Both the position numbers and the translations under genes were made by a program. This document shows, in pieces, positions 13,003 to 25,409 of a stretch of 64,000 bases of DNA. Numbering within the stretch: the stretch's first letter is position 1; every line of letters begins with the position of its first letter. This stretch comes from Ulva prolifera (Eukaryota; Chlorophyta; Ulvophyceae; Ulvales; Ulvaceae). The notes beneath the pieces were generated by a model. It had not been told where the DNA came from. It was given only the letters and a program-made list of their open reading frames with translations, and did not search any database. Location: NCBI GenBank assembly GCA_023078555.1, contig CM041199.1, positions 8,313,315-8,377,314 on the forward strand, in the 5' to 3' direction.

Positions 13003-16000
13003 CACAGGGCAGACGACCAGCATGCACACCCATGGGTGAGCATGTTGGGTGCGCAAGCTGCACTGAAATATTAAATGTGCTGAAATAGCTTCAATTTGGC
13101 TCGCGAAGGCGCACAGTAGTAGATATGTACATTTATTGGATCAAGGAAGCATTCCGAAGGTGATCGCTGGAGAACTTGGCCTCCCGTGGCTTCATGACAG
13201 TGGCTCGGACGCGACGCAGCGAACGGTGACATGGCACGCAGGAGACATAGCATTGTGCACAGACCGTGCAATAATGTTCTTAGGTACTTAGTTTGCACAC
13301 ATGACTGGTTTGCGGCACGGTCTGCCATGATCTGGCTCTCTCGTGTCCGCTCCGTGATGCCATGGCTCCGCGGCAACGCAGCACGAATTGATAGTACAAT
13401 TCAGATCCAAGGCCGGAAAAGGCTAAAATTTATGGCTTCAGCCAATTTGTGAACTCGAGTTATGTTAGTCTGCTGCTGCATGCCATCCTGTAACTGGTGC
13501 GCTTGCAGTGAGACAGATACATGTGCGGCCATCGTATGCTCTGTATGTTGGAGAGATCCACTATAGGTTCCGTGCGCGCGAGAAGTCTACGTCAGAAGTA
13601 ACAGACAGCTCTTTGGTATGTCTTCGAGTGCCAACTCCAGCCAAATCAGGGCATGCCAGGTGTCGTGTGTGTTCGTGCTGTTGCGAAAATGCCCAAGCTG
13701 TCTGCTGTCATCCCTGGCAAAGCCACGATCATGTCCACAGTGTTTTCACGATGATGAGATCTGATTATATCAGCCGCGGAATGGTGTGCCAAAAGCTTCT
13801 GGTTACGTGGCGTTGCCAGTTAAGCAAAGCGCACTGCAAGCATGAATGTGAGGTTGCAGCCCTCGCGAACGCCCCTCCCAACACAACCTCGCTGAATGCA
13901 AGTACTTTTTCATATGAGAAGTGCACAGTACCAGTTGCACGATGACAATGTGGAAGCCTCCGTGCGTTACGATTCGCGGGCCACTGCACACCGATCGATA
14001 TTCATCAATTCGATGTCGCTGGACATAGTTTTGCCCAGGATCACTTATGCAATATAATAGCGGGCAATAAGCCTTGATTGTGTGCCATATTGCACGTCTT
14101 CTAGTTGGCGCACTCTGCGTCTGCGCACCCACTCGCGTCTGCGCGCCTGTGAAACCAAGGCTCACCCACTGAAGTGCGCCATCGAGTGCGCGACACATGA
14201 ATGCGTGAGCATGCTGGGTGCGCTGAATTGCATGAACACGCAAATCATCAAATAGATGCTTCATGATCAGGTACAGCATTGTAGTACGTGTTTGGTACAT
14301 TCCTATCATCGCTGGCGCCCATCTACGGTGGTCCTTGAACCACCTCAAGTCGCTCCCACTATGCGCTGCTCAGTCTTCCTCAAATTGCATACTACCATAC
14401 ATAAAATACACTCAACATCCACCATCAAATCGACACTAGCTGGTATATACTTGCTCACTGCACAATTGAACGTGGCCTGATCGAGAGGAGGACTGCTCCT
14501 TCGCCAAGTCTGCTCCTGCATACCAGAGATGATATGACGCCTTGTTGTACAGACCAAGGCACCTACGGTGTAAAAATTCACGGACAGAAAACGATGAAGG
14601 TGCAAGGTGGCATTCAGAGATGCAAGACAGTGTATGCACACCTGCCATGCTAGGCTTACTGCATCGGTCTTGTCAGGTATATAAAGCTGTGGCAATTGCC
14701 ATCCTGCATGCGATCAACTTTTTCATTCAGAGCACCTTAGTATGAAATGAGTCTATCGATCGACTGAACACATCAGCAAGCTATCGGGGCAACAGCAAAC
14801 CATTTGGACCATCAGGCCACTTCGGTCAGCAGATATATGCTGCATGTCCTCATCGTGGCTGTACCGATTGTCGATGCCTCAATCTCTGTATGTTGCAACC
14901 TGTGTGCTGGTTGCAGACCTACATGAGCAAGTATTTCTGAGACGTCCAGAGCTGGCAGCCATCCGAGTCAGGACATCAGCTACAACAGCCAGGCGTTGTG
15001 ACCATTTACAGCAAATGTATCAGTATCGTGTGACCGACCGTTTGTGCTAAAGCTGCAACGAAAAGTCAATAGCTAGCTTGACAGTCTCAGAACGAACCTC
15101 TGCACAACAAAGGTCTCGGATTGAGAGTTGAAAAATACACATTGACTGTCGACATCGGATCTGTGTCTCAAGTTGGAGAGGTGTAGCAAGTGCACCTGCA
15201 TGCAAGCACAGCTCTTGACATCAGGCAAACGCTTCGAGGTATGCACCATTTCAAGACATTCTATGGAACAGACAGAGTCTAATCAACGTCACTCACGCGA
15301 ACACAAGCTCGCCCTTGTCTTCGCCGGGCCCGGGGACTGCTCGAGGGGCTTGATCTGATCAACAACGAGCGCTCGTGAAATGTGCGCGACAGCACAGTGC
15401 ACAGACATAAAAGATATTACGCCATGGAGGATCAAGTAATACATACTTGCGAAACGATCTGCGCCATCGGTGAATGCAGATCACCTGGTTATACTGCAAC
15501 GGGGAGCTGCAACTGACACGGCGACATGCAAGAGCTGATCAACGCAGCATCAAAAGCCTTCCCTAACGCACCGAAGTTAAATATCCACTTCAGAAAGTAA
15601 TTATGTTTCGTAGCGACGGCTGCCTGCAAGCGACGCTACCGCAAGTACTACATGCGAATGCTGTGTTGTGGCCGTTATATGTCCATGCAATCGCTTCGAC
15701 ATGTAATTGCACCAGTATATAACATGTCTTGCACTGGCGTACACGGGATAGCTGTCAGCTGCACGGGTCTTCTGATGTTTAACCATGTGTGGCGGAGTGG
15801 CAACGATGCACTGATCTACAGTTGTTCGTTCCTCGGCGACGTCTAAAAGCATGAACACCATCGCGCGCCATTGCAATGCGCCGCAGTAAAGGATGCTGCA
15901 CTTTGTGTAGACCGTTGGATATGACATGACGGACTTTTTCACGCCTGCAACACCATTGAACGGGCTGTCGATGGCTCTGTGTGGCCTTTGCTAGGACAGA

Positions 16001-16823
16001 CCTTGCGGACAATCGACCACGGATTACAGCATGCTCTTCAATGGTGACAGATTTATGCGAAAGCACGGATATCTGATCTGGTGTATGGCGCAGTTGGCTC
16101 GTACTTCAGTCACACGGCATGGACACCACGTGCAATCTCCATTCACCATTCACGGACACATCCCAGCTGATTTAAGCCAACTGAATTCACATTGGCATGT
16201 GCAGAGAGTGCTGAGCCCGCCTCAGTGTTGACTTGAACAGGCTCATCCACAACCTGCACATAGTACACACTATCCAACCAGCAGACTGAGCCTAGCAGCC
16301 TTCCTCCACTTGATGAGATGGTGTAACATGCCATGCTCTGCGAATCCCCATGACGCTGGGCCTTTCACCGGCCAGGTTCCCACAAAGCGCACCTCACTCA
16401 GAACCATGGCACACCCGCTGGGTGAGCTGTCGTAGTGACCCACGCTCCAGGAACCCAGCTCCACATTCCAACAGCTGTACATCAACTCTGGTACTGTGAT
16501 TTTGTATTCCAACACGATTAGGCCCGCCGCAGACCCGGTTGCAGTGACTTTGCTAGACCAGCTCACCCACAATCGGCGCACCCTTTGACGTGGAGCACCC
16601 ACCAGGTGGGCAGAAAAGGTGATGGGTGGCCATCAGATGCATCTCCTAGCTATAACAGGGGTTCCAAGCCCACCAACGTATGTTAAATTGACTCTAGAGC
16701 ACAATGTTACCTTTAGATCATCAAATCTCGCATTTCCGAAGGACTTACGATTCGGCTCACCCCAAGATCGCGCACCCAATCCAGTGGCGCACCTGGGTGT
16801 GCAAGTGTGGCGTAGGACCTGTG
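13003..16823. mobile_element. Putative non-autonomous DNA element D in the minisatellite
   Basis: A 3.8-kb unique segment splits the satellite. Its left end reads CACAGGGCAGACGACCAGCA, and its right end, read inward on the minus strand, begins CACAGGTCCTACGCCACACT. Both ends continue into a shared TGCACACCCA at the same distance. Joining the flanks with a 2-bp TG overlap (13001-13002 and 16824-16825) restores ordinary satellite sequence. A GGGTGCGC motif recurs near both ends and near 14214. The interior has only short, overlapping open frames on both strands and no recognised transposase or host gene, so the element is probably non-autonomous. The inverted repeats are imperfect and the superfamily is unknown; a 2-bp TSD with CACAG termini would suit a CACTA or Mirage-like group. 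Confidence 0.5.
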
Positions 16824-17054
16824 TGGAGTGCCCAAGTCTGTGTGGAGTGTCCGTGTGGAGTGTCCGTTTGGAGTGTACGTGTGGAGTGACTGTGTCCGTG
16901 TGGTGTGTCCGTGTGGAGTGTACGTGTGGAGTGCCCAAGTCCGTGTGGAGTGTCCGTGTGGAGTGTACGTGTGGAGTGCCCAAGTCCGTGTGGAGTGACC
17001 GTGTGGAGTGTACATGTGGAGTGACCGTGTCCGTGTGGTGTGTCCGTGTGGAGT
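16824..17054. repeat. Minisatellite array, block 2
   Basis: This 231-bp piece of the same 13/19-bp minisatellite is stranded between element D on its left and CACTA element A on its right. The last three bases, AGT (17052-17054), are the left copy of A's target-site duplication. Confidence 0.95.
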
Positions 17055-17081
17055 CACTACAAGGATGCCAGGCAGGTGATG
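17055..17081 (+). repeat. Left terminal inverted repeat of element A
   Basis: It starts CACTACAAGGATGCCAGGCA. The first 21 bases match the right end with two mismatches (CC against GT at positions 14-15). It also matches the left end of element B at 55229 over about 27 bases with a few differences. Confidence 0.92.
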
Positions 17082-17905
17082 CTGTACATTATCAGTGACC
17101 CATTGCCCGCTGAACAGTATGCAAACAGTGTCCAGATGTGTATGAACTGTATGGCGATCGACGCAGGAGTGGCCGAGTGCTGTACAGCTAACGTGCTTTC
17201 TGACAGGGATGTGAACGGTGATGTTTCACGGTCGACGCGCTGCGACTGTGGAAAATGTACACTTCTGTGCGACGAGTGCGCGAGCTGTCCAGTCAATCGT
17301 GTGAAATGTGCACGAGTGCCTGGGTGATGTGCACTTCGGCCTGCATCATGCAGTGCACGTGGACCGGCAAGATGCGCTCGACGAGAACATTCCTCGCGTG
17401 GCGTGTTCACGTCCTTAAAAACCGGCACATTACTGACACTCTTTCACCAATGATGTACTCGTCAGGCGTAAGCAACGAGTGCTGTTATACCACGATGATG
17501 TACAGTTGGTGCACACGACATGCGATAGCAGATACCCGGTCATGCGGTCCGTGTATAGGCTGCAGCTGCTTTACATCATCTGGAGCTCCTATTGTCCGGA
17601 AAATAGTTATTGTCGATACTATCATGCCACTCTGGCCCTCGTGTCCGTGCCGTCGCACTGGCAATCGGTGAGGTACCGAAGCAGCCATCACATGTAGGCT
17701 GTAGCTATAGCAGCTGGCCAGCGCCAGCTGAGCCATGGCTCAGGCGGTGCAGTTGGCATCAATAAAAATAATAAGAAAAAATGCCGCCATCCGTGCACCA
17801 TCACCCTCTGCCTCGTGATCCCAGCAACCAGTGCTGGAGTGTACCTTCCCCTTTGCAGTATCTCTCGGAAACAGGTAAAGGCTCCCGCCAGCTCGGCAGC
17901 ACACT
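17082..17905. promoter_or_regulatory. Left subterminal region of element A
   Basis: No gene is seen. Short motifs of the form ATGTACA or ATGTGCAC recur, for example near 17252, 17306, 17328 and in the 17500s. Stretches such as CGGTCGACGCGCT, GCACGTGGACCGG and CGCGTGGCGTGT also occur in order in the left end of element B. Conservation between diverged elements, plus repetition, suggests binding sites for a transposon-encoded protein. The region also holds the 3' untranslated part of the leftward accessory gene. Confidence 0.55.
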
Positions 17906-20510
17906 TCAATTATCCCATTGAGTCACTAGATTCTGCAGCTCCTCAAAGTAGGCCATCTTTTGCTCCATTAGTTCCATCTTGGTTTCCTGCAGCTCCGCCA
18001 CACGGCTTATTATCCCCTATAGTCATTTTGACCTGAAGAACACATTGCAAACGTAGGCTGAGCCACACCTTCAGTTTCCCGACTGTGTCCTGTGCGGTCC
18101 GCATTTTGGGCTTGACATTGTTGCGCTTGCCAGCACAGCCCTGCTTGCATTCTTCAATCACTGCTTCTTGCTCGTCGATCTTGCTCTGAATTGATGTCAG
18201 TTCCTTGGCCAGGCGAGCCAGTTCACTCTTCAGGAATTCCTTACGGTCAACGACGGGGTGGCTTGTGGAGCTGACCTGCAGCTGTGCAGGCTGAGTATGG
18301 GTTGGACATGTTGTGTGCGGTGCAGATCACTGAGTATTAGGCAATGCTGAGTTGGTGCATACATGCACATAGCAGTCTAGTGGAGATCTGACCGCACCTG
18401 GACATCAGGGGAAGGAAGTGTCCCATCCCCATTTGCCTCCTTGTCGCTCAAAGGTAGGCCCATCAGGTCTACATCGTCGATGCCAATCATCGCCATCATA
18501 TCATCCACAGCTGCACTGTCAACGGCCACGGATGGCACCACTGTTGCGTTGTGTGTCTGGTCTGTCTCCGCAGCCTGGGTCGGCAACTGTGCACAGAACA
18601 TTGCAGGGGAGACATACGGGGTCTGATGTCCATGACCAGTGACTTGCATGACCTGCTATTAGCAGACACAATCAGTCCTTGAATGGGGCAGGCAGTACAA
18701 TCATACCGCCCATGACATGCTGGCACCCCGTGCCTTTGCAGGTATTAGAAGTCGAGAGCATGTTACCTCTGAAACGGCTCTGTGGGCCCCCTCGCCGTGA
18801 GTGCCCACATCAAACTCGGAGGCCAATTTGCTAGGAGGGCGCCATTCCGTAGATGCACCGACGCCAGCAATCGGATCGGGTTCTGGTCTCTTCCTGCCGA
18901 CCTCAGGAGGTGGTAAGTACCTCAGGTTGGCCGTCTCTGGGGTCAATCCCATGTACCTCAGCCTCTCTGGTATCTTCCTCTCCGTGGCGATACATCTCGT
19001 GTTGCCGTGCATGACCTGAACATGTTCTTAAGCTATCAGATATTGGGCTGCCAACAACTGCGAGCAGCATCTCATAGTCTCAATTTGGCTGCTAGTACAC
19101 AGACTTCGATGATGCCTGCACTTGACACCATCGTACCTGCTTCAGGTTGCCAGCTACACCCGGGGGAAGCTGCAGGGGGATGGCTCGGGCGATGGGGTCA
19201 GGTTCAAGATGATCTTTCTCTGGTGTCTGACCTGTTCTCTCGATGTTGGACACATTGGCATCCTTAGCAGTGATCTCCCATTTGGGCTCGAACTTGTACT
19301 TAGGTTCATCAGGCTGCCACGGAGGATAGTGGCCGTCATCAAAGGCCCATTCCAGCCTTGTCTTCTGTACATGGCCAGCCACTGCGGCTGTACCACCATC
19401 GTGCCTGACCTGTAACGCACGCATCCCATCATTATCAGCACATGGCCCATTCGCACAATCCACTTGAACAGCCTCTAGAGCACGTGCCAGCTTTCTGTCA
19501 AACTGCATGGAAAGTTCCATTAAGGATTTCCCTGGTCCTTTTGCCTCGTGTGTTGCCGCGGGATTAGCTCGCAGTGCTGCTGCGAATTTGCGGATGTTGA
19601 CATTGTTATTGCCCATGCGTCCGTTGACCGCAGTCCTGCACAGTGCATTGTGTTGAACCATCCGGAGGAAGCAGGTTCCGGTCACAGTGAGGGCAAGAGT
19701 ACCTGCTACCAACAAGCGTCGTATACCCCATCATCATCTGTTCCCATGCCTGTGTCAGATTATGAATTTTGCGTCCGGCCTCCTTCTCTTTGTCTGTCTC
19801 GCCATTCTCCATTGCCTATGTCAGTATAGCAGACATCTTAGCACATGCACTTGCAATCGACCACATGCACGTGCACTTGCAATCGGGGTAGCTCTGCGCA
19901 CCTCTTTTGCAAACTCAACCATTCCTTCAACGGGCGTCACCTGAAGCCAACAGCCGTCTGGCGTAGTCGTGTCGTCAAGTACCTTTTTCGCCTTGGCGCT
20001 TTTTTTATACCCCTCGGGTAGTGCTTTCAATGTCTCCCGGATCTTCGCGCACATGAAGATACCGCCCCTCAATTTAGCAACTTTGGAGTCCACGTTCCTT
20101 GCAGTCGTCCCGTCGCTGACGCATGACCGACTGCCGCCACGATCGAACGTGCTCGTGGCAGCCGGAGTTGGCCCCATCAAACTCGAAACCGCCCAGACCT
20201 TGCCAGGCAGCTCTGGTGTTACGGGATCGGCTCCCTCGGGTAATGCAACGGTGTCACACAACAACTCCAGTAAATCAGCGCCTGTGTAAATGGCTCCGGT
20301 CGCGCCTGTAGACTTTGATCCCGTGGGAGTCACTCTGAACTTGTGCCGCTTCCATTCGGACCCATCGGTATCGTGGGATACATTGATGCCACAATTCACT
20401 AGCAATGTGAGCATGAACGAATTTTGATCGCGCGGTTTGGTATGACACTTGCTGAAAATCTGCTGCGACTTGCCGTCAACATTGTTGCATTTCAAAAGCA
20501 CATTTGCCAT
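17906..20510 (-). CDS. CACTA accessory protein, element A (8 exons, 652 aa)
   Basis: I do not recognise the family. Predicted exons on the minus strand, in transcription order, are 20510-19902, 19815-19703, 19635-19464, 19409-19137, 19015-18767, 18652-18398, 18275-18069 and 17986-17906. Every junction is GT-AG and in frame. The start, MANVLLKC, aligns with the start of the element B homologue. Residues about 25-203 form the best conserved domain (FMLTLLVNCGI, EWKRHKF, LPEGADPV, PDGCWLQ). Next come a RMGNNNV block near 245, a KTRLEW and GHYPPW block near 320, a YMGLTP block, and a YVSPAMFC block. A lysine- and glutamate-rich coiled coil occupies roughly the last 95 residues. It diverges from the transposase gene across 374 bp that may act as a shared promoter. 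A role in binding subterminal repeats or dimerising, like plant TnpA, is inferred from context only. Confidence 0.75.
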
Positions 20511-20884
20511 GATGCCTACGCCTATGAAAGGTTTCCTTGAACTGGGTTGTGTGACAGTGCGCGGTGGCAGGTGATCGGTGGTAGTTTGTACATGCTGGAT
20601 ATTTGTACGTAGCTTGCGGTTTGAATGCGGGACCGCGTGGCAGTGGCGACTAGAGGCTTAAGCCTCTAGTCGCCACGACCAGCTTTGATGAAGTCGCTGG
20701 ACTGTGGGCCAAAGATGCAAGGCGAGTGCTCTGTCGTGCGCATCACGGATCGGGTGAGAGAGATGGTATTATAATTAGCCTCTTGGTGATTGGAAGCGTT
20801 TGATATGGAGCACAGTGGAGCCAGTACAATTGCGTTTTACGATTAATCGCCGCTCGCACCACCTGCATCCGCAACCGTTCAAGT
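20511..20884. promoter_or_regulatory. Divergent intergenic region between accessory and transposase genes (A)
   Basis: These 374 bp separate two divergent start codons and so should drive both genes. They contain a 34-bp perfect palindrome (listed separately) and a TATA-like TATTATAATTA around 20767, about 110 bp before the transposase ATG. The equivalent region in element B (58628-58997) has almost the same length but no copy of the palindrome. Confidence 0.55.
20643..20676. promoter_or_regulatory. 34-bp perfect palindrome
   Basis: The arm GTGGCGACTAGAGGCTT (20643-20659) is followed at once by its exact reverse complement (20660-20676) with no spacer. It lies roughly midway between the two divergent genes of element A. 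A dyad of this length could be an operator for a dimeric protein or could extrude as a cruciform. No function is shown. Confidence 0.8.
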
Positions 20885-23800
20885 ATGCAGGCCGATCACG
20901 TAGCGACGGAGCCCATGGCGAAACGTGTTAGGAGGACAAAGGCTGACATGGAGTACAGTCTTGCGCAGAAAGGTATTTACAGTGACCCTGACGCAAATGG
21001 TGCTCAGAGGTACAGATGCAAGCACTGTCACACTCCTTTCGCGCCCTCTAGCAGACCGCATGCAACGCGGCACGAGTGCCAGGCTGCCCTGGGTGTGGCT
21101 CATCATACCGACACCGACGTTGGCGGTCCATTTGCCGGCTGCGACACGAGGCTGCCCTTGGGGGCATCTCTGCAAGACGAGCCTGCTGCTGGCTCCGGCT
21201 CCCCAGAGGCATACACGTACAGCATTCCAGAATGCACGGAAGATTGGGCGGTAGGCACTGAGGCAGATGCACCTGTGTATTTCACAGCAGAAGAGGCCGA
21301 TTTAATCGCTATGGCAAGGGCGACTGCCTTCAATGCTGCCTATGAGGTGTGACATCCTGATCCCGCAGCTGAGTTGCACAAGTCCATGTTAGAGCAGTAC
21401 ATCAGAGAGGTACCTCTCTAGTACCGGTGCATATTTATGCATGACCGAGTGGGCTAGGACGTATGTTGCTACAACTGTGTTGTTGCAGGAGTTGATCGGA
21501 GATGACGACTGGAGAGCCCGAGGCGGACTAGAGGACCTGGATGAGGAAGACGAGGATGACATCGCCCCTCGGCCAGCTGGCGATCATGGCCCATTACCGG
21601 GTCAAGAGCTCGCTGAGGCCGCAGCCGCTCAGGGTGTGTATGCACCTAGGCCCATCGGTGTCCATCTGGCTCCGGCGCAACGGCGGTTGCAGGAAGTCCA
21701 TGCTGCGCAACAGGGTGGTCGACCGCCTAAGAAGGGGACCGGCGCATGGTTGTGTGCGCACCGAGGGGATCCCATCACACCGGGGCATGCCGTCACCGTT
21801 GTGCAGGCCTGTTACTGGTTGGCGACGATGAAGAACGATCACAGAGTCACAGACACAGTGATTGATCAGTACTGTGCGATGATGCACCACCTAATCCTGC
21901 CGCCTGACAATTTGTACCCAGCATCATACCATATGGTGAAGGCGGTATTGGACGTGGAATCAAGCACCACGTGTACTAAACATATATGTGACAAGTGTTG
22001 GACTGTCTTTCCAACAATGGATCCGGCTCAGTATCATGGAAATGCAGATGCAGTGTGTGCTGCTGAAGGCTGTGGCAACCGGCGTTTTGACGTTTCTGAA
22101 ACTGGTGGGGTGTTCCCCAAGCGGAATATTTACTACTTTGATGTACGGGCAACGTTATTGGACCTTCTGGATCCAGTATTGGAAGACCTCGATGCATACC
22201 GTGAGCAGCGAAAACAGGCCTACCAAGACCCTGCATCTTTTTTGAGCAGCCCCGCCGGACTGCACGTGGACGCCGCTATAGGCCACAAGCTCAGCAACCC
22301 CTCCGTTGAGGAGAATGAAATTGTGATTCCGTTTTCAGTGGGTACGGTGCACCTAACCTGGGCCAGTAATACGGCATGTAGTTGCTGCCTAGCTCTAGTG
22401 TGACAATGCCACCGGTTCCTGCAGGGGGGGATGGTGTCCAGATCTACACCAACAAAGTGTACGGTACGTTGGCTTGTGGGCTGAAGTTGACTGATGCGCC
22501 AGAGGGTTTGCAAGCCAAGAATATAACATGGTCCCCGGTGTGCATCGTTCAAGGACCAACAGAGCCTGGCTCTTACCATGATGTCATGGCCCCCATCATA
22601 GAATTCTTTGAGAAACATGATCCAGGTGTGGTGTTGCTGTACATGCCTACTGACTTCAACGACATTCCACTCCTGTTGAGCAGTCTCTCACACTGAGTGA
22701 ACCTACAGGCCGACCAGGTTCCACACCTCTCCTGGTCGATGTTGGCGGGCCACAGCTGCTGAAAGTGTGGCCGGTTCTGGTGTGTGCACAGGGAGACATC
22801 CCGTTCATGACCAAGTTAACAGGCGGCTTGCATCATACCGGGCCGAATGCCTGCTTTGCGTGTGCGATGTCGGGGGCCCACAACCACGAAGCCAACACTG
22901 TCCGGTACGTTGCTGTGTGGACTGGAAGGCGGATATTCCAGATCCAGACGCGTGCAGGGGCTACACTTGAGACCCCACCTGGTGTATCTGCAGATATATG
23001 CAGATATATACAGCTGCCGTATGTATGCAGGTGGTTGGGGTTTGATGCTGGAATGAAACAGAGGGTCCCATGTTATGCCGCAGCTGGGCACTGTGCACCA
23101 ATGGCAGGTCAGACGTTGCATCCACAGGAATTGGCTGCTGTTGATACCTCTGGGGACCATCCTCGCGTGCCGCTAGGTTACCTCCAGAAGGATGATGGGC
23201 GTTACCTTGCGAGGACAGCCTTCACTGATCCCATCGATGTCGCCCCAAGTACCTGGCTGACAGACAATGTGCTGAAGCTAAGCGACCTTGAAATCAAGAT
23301 GCGCGGTAGAAAGGCAAAACTCTATCAAGACCAGGTGCTGCACCCATCACTGGAAGCAGTCGAAAAGAAGGATCAGACCCAGCGGGAGGAGTGGGCCAAC
23401 CAGATGCAGAAGGAGCTCGGAGCTCGCGGAGAACCGATGTTCCAGAGCCTGTCCTACGTGAAGTATGTCTCTTGCTGTTCGGACTGTCTTCCCGAATATG
23501 TACCTGTTTCCTGCAAGGACGGGCAGTACTGACTGCTTAATCTTAAGTGTGCAGCCCGTGTCATTTCTTTCGATACGGGATTGCACACATCTTCTTGCTG
23601 GGCATCCTCAAGGACTTCTGGCGCATGTGGCTGAGGCAGGTGTCTTCTGGAGGACATGTTCTCCCGACTTACATCCGGCAACACATCTCAAAAAAGGGAT
23701 CTGAAATTCTGGTGACAGAGTTGTTTGGCAAGCCGTACACCGACTTGATTCGGTGAGTCTCCTGCCATCTCTGTCGGTGTCTCGACATGCACCTTCTGTG

Positions 23801-25359
23801 AAGCAATCGTTACTGTTGCATTGCATGCCCCACAGTACTGTGGGGCACACTAGTGTGTCGATGAACTCTATCGTTTGCTGCTGGTGCAGGTACAGAGGAC
23901 TGTGGATGATGGAGGAATGGCTGGCATTCACCGAGACATTCTCCATGTTTCTCCTCCACGACCTACCGTGGAAACGAGAGCATCTCGGGCTGAAGAAGGC
24001 TTTCGACGAGCAGTGGACACTGCTGCGGTCCTCGGTCCTTTATTTCATGAAGTGGCATGATGGTCAACACACCGAAGAGCGAATATTGCAGGCACAGAAA
24101 GATCTGTTGGAGTATGGCAGAATTGTAGAGAAGGTCCGCACGCTGCAGATGTACTCGCTTGGGCAAACAGACAGCTGATGGACCTGCGTATGCGTATTGC
24201 AGACTTGTGAAGCTTGTGTGACTGCCGTCTCTAAAGCACTTTGCCAACATGTTCGAGAATGCAGGCCTACGGGGGCAGATTTTTGACGACATACAAGCTG
24301 CATCTTGCTGCCATGCACCTGGCAGACCAGGTTCGGGCATGTGGGCCTGGCTATACGTGGTCAGAGTTCTGGGTGGAACGCATGGTTCAGCTCGTAAAGC
24401 GAATGGTGAAGTACCGCAGTACTGCCTATCCTGAACTGCTATTTGTGCACGATTGGCTACTGACCCTAGCATGCCGCCGGGTGAAGTTGACTCCAGACGG
24501 GTGTCACTGTGTGTCACTGGCTGAAGCGCTGCGGGCCGTCAAGAGACGTCGCCAGTGTTCACGTGCCATGCCCCTCCCAGACCAGGCGCTGCTACTGGGA
24601 GCACCCAAGAAGGTAGATGCCGGGGAAAAGGGAGAGGTGCTGTGGAGCCCCACCCCGGGCGCTTCGGGGGATGCTCAGCTGATGAAGGGATTGCCTCTGC
24701 TCCTATTTGAAGACACGACCCTCCTACAGGACGGGTGGCCAGTGTTCAAAGACACCGAGGCTGCTGAAAGAGAGGGCCTCATTCTGCATGAACTGGGGTT
24801 GGAAGGCCCTCTCGGTGCGGGCAAGGCTGGAGTTGAGGTGGAGTTGCAGAAGTTCACCCGGGCTGACCTTCCAATCGGGGATACCATGAGCAGTGTGCAG
24901 TGCAAAACGCAGACCAGGAAGAACAATCAGTGGTTCCTGATCCGATACAGTGTAGCTTATGCAGACGGGCGCACTGAAATGAAGGTGTATGTGGGGCAGT
25001 TTTTGTACTTTGTGCGCGCAACTTTCACGAGTAGTATGCTGCCAGAGGGGGCATATCGTCCGGGCTGCGATCGGCAGCACCCAGCTGATTTGCGGCTGGG
25101 GGTGGCTAACCTGTACACAAGTGTGGACCAGCATGGACCGGGAGTTCGGCCTGCAGACCCGGGTATCAGCCGGCTGCACGAATTTGTGAAAGTTGACAAG
25201 TTGGACCCCTCCAAACCTGGCACCCGGTTTGAGGGGGTGTTTGTGCTAGATCTTAGGGCAATCGACTCGCAGGCAGTACCGACACGCGAGAGAAATGACA
25301 CAAGGTTCTTTTGTGTTTCTGCAAAACTGTCAAGTAGGTATGCCGGTGTAAAGCGATAG
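20885..25359 (+). CDS. CACTA/EnSpm-type transposase, element A (8 exons, 1226 aa)
   Basis: This is the likely cut-and-paste DDE transposase, acting on element ends in the nucleus. Predicted exons are 20885-21346, 21489-22341, 22425-22625, 22709-22904, 23031-23462, 23555-23752, 23890-24133 and 24265-25359; all junctions are GT-AG and total 1227 codons. The N-terminus has basic KRVRR and a BED-like finger (C45, C48, H59, H63, C65). Exon 2 carries a zinc ribbon, C321-x2-C324 and C344-x4-C349, followed by GNRRF. Then come GDG (D441) and GDIPF (D535) with a downstream CFAC pair, matching the TDG and SDxPA positions of Tnp2-type transposases; these are my candidates for the first two catalytic acids. 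The third is not assigned; E789/E790 in WMMEEW are possibilities. The C-terminal part includes YVGQFLYF near 1104. An extra 3' exon cannot be excluded. Element B keeps the same exon lengths for exons 3-7 (201, 196, 432, 198, 244), which supports the model. Confidence 0.87.
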
Positions 25360-25409
25360 GTACAGGGTGGCTGTTGCTTTGTGCTGAGAATCAGGTCTGG
25401 TTATGTACA

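Noticed and set aside
13803-14348. ORFs in element D (also 13508-13945, 14345-14695 and 16270-16602)
   Set aside because: They overlap on opposite strands, show no motif or repeated conservation, and no splice model links them. The 16270-16602 minus frame is the most protein-like but is not recognised.
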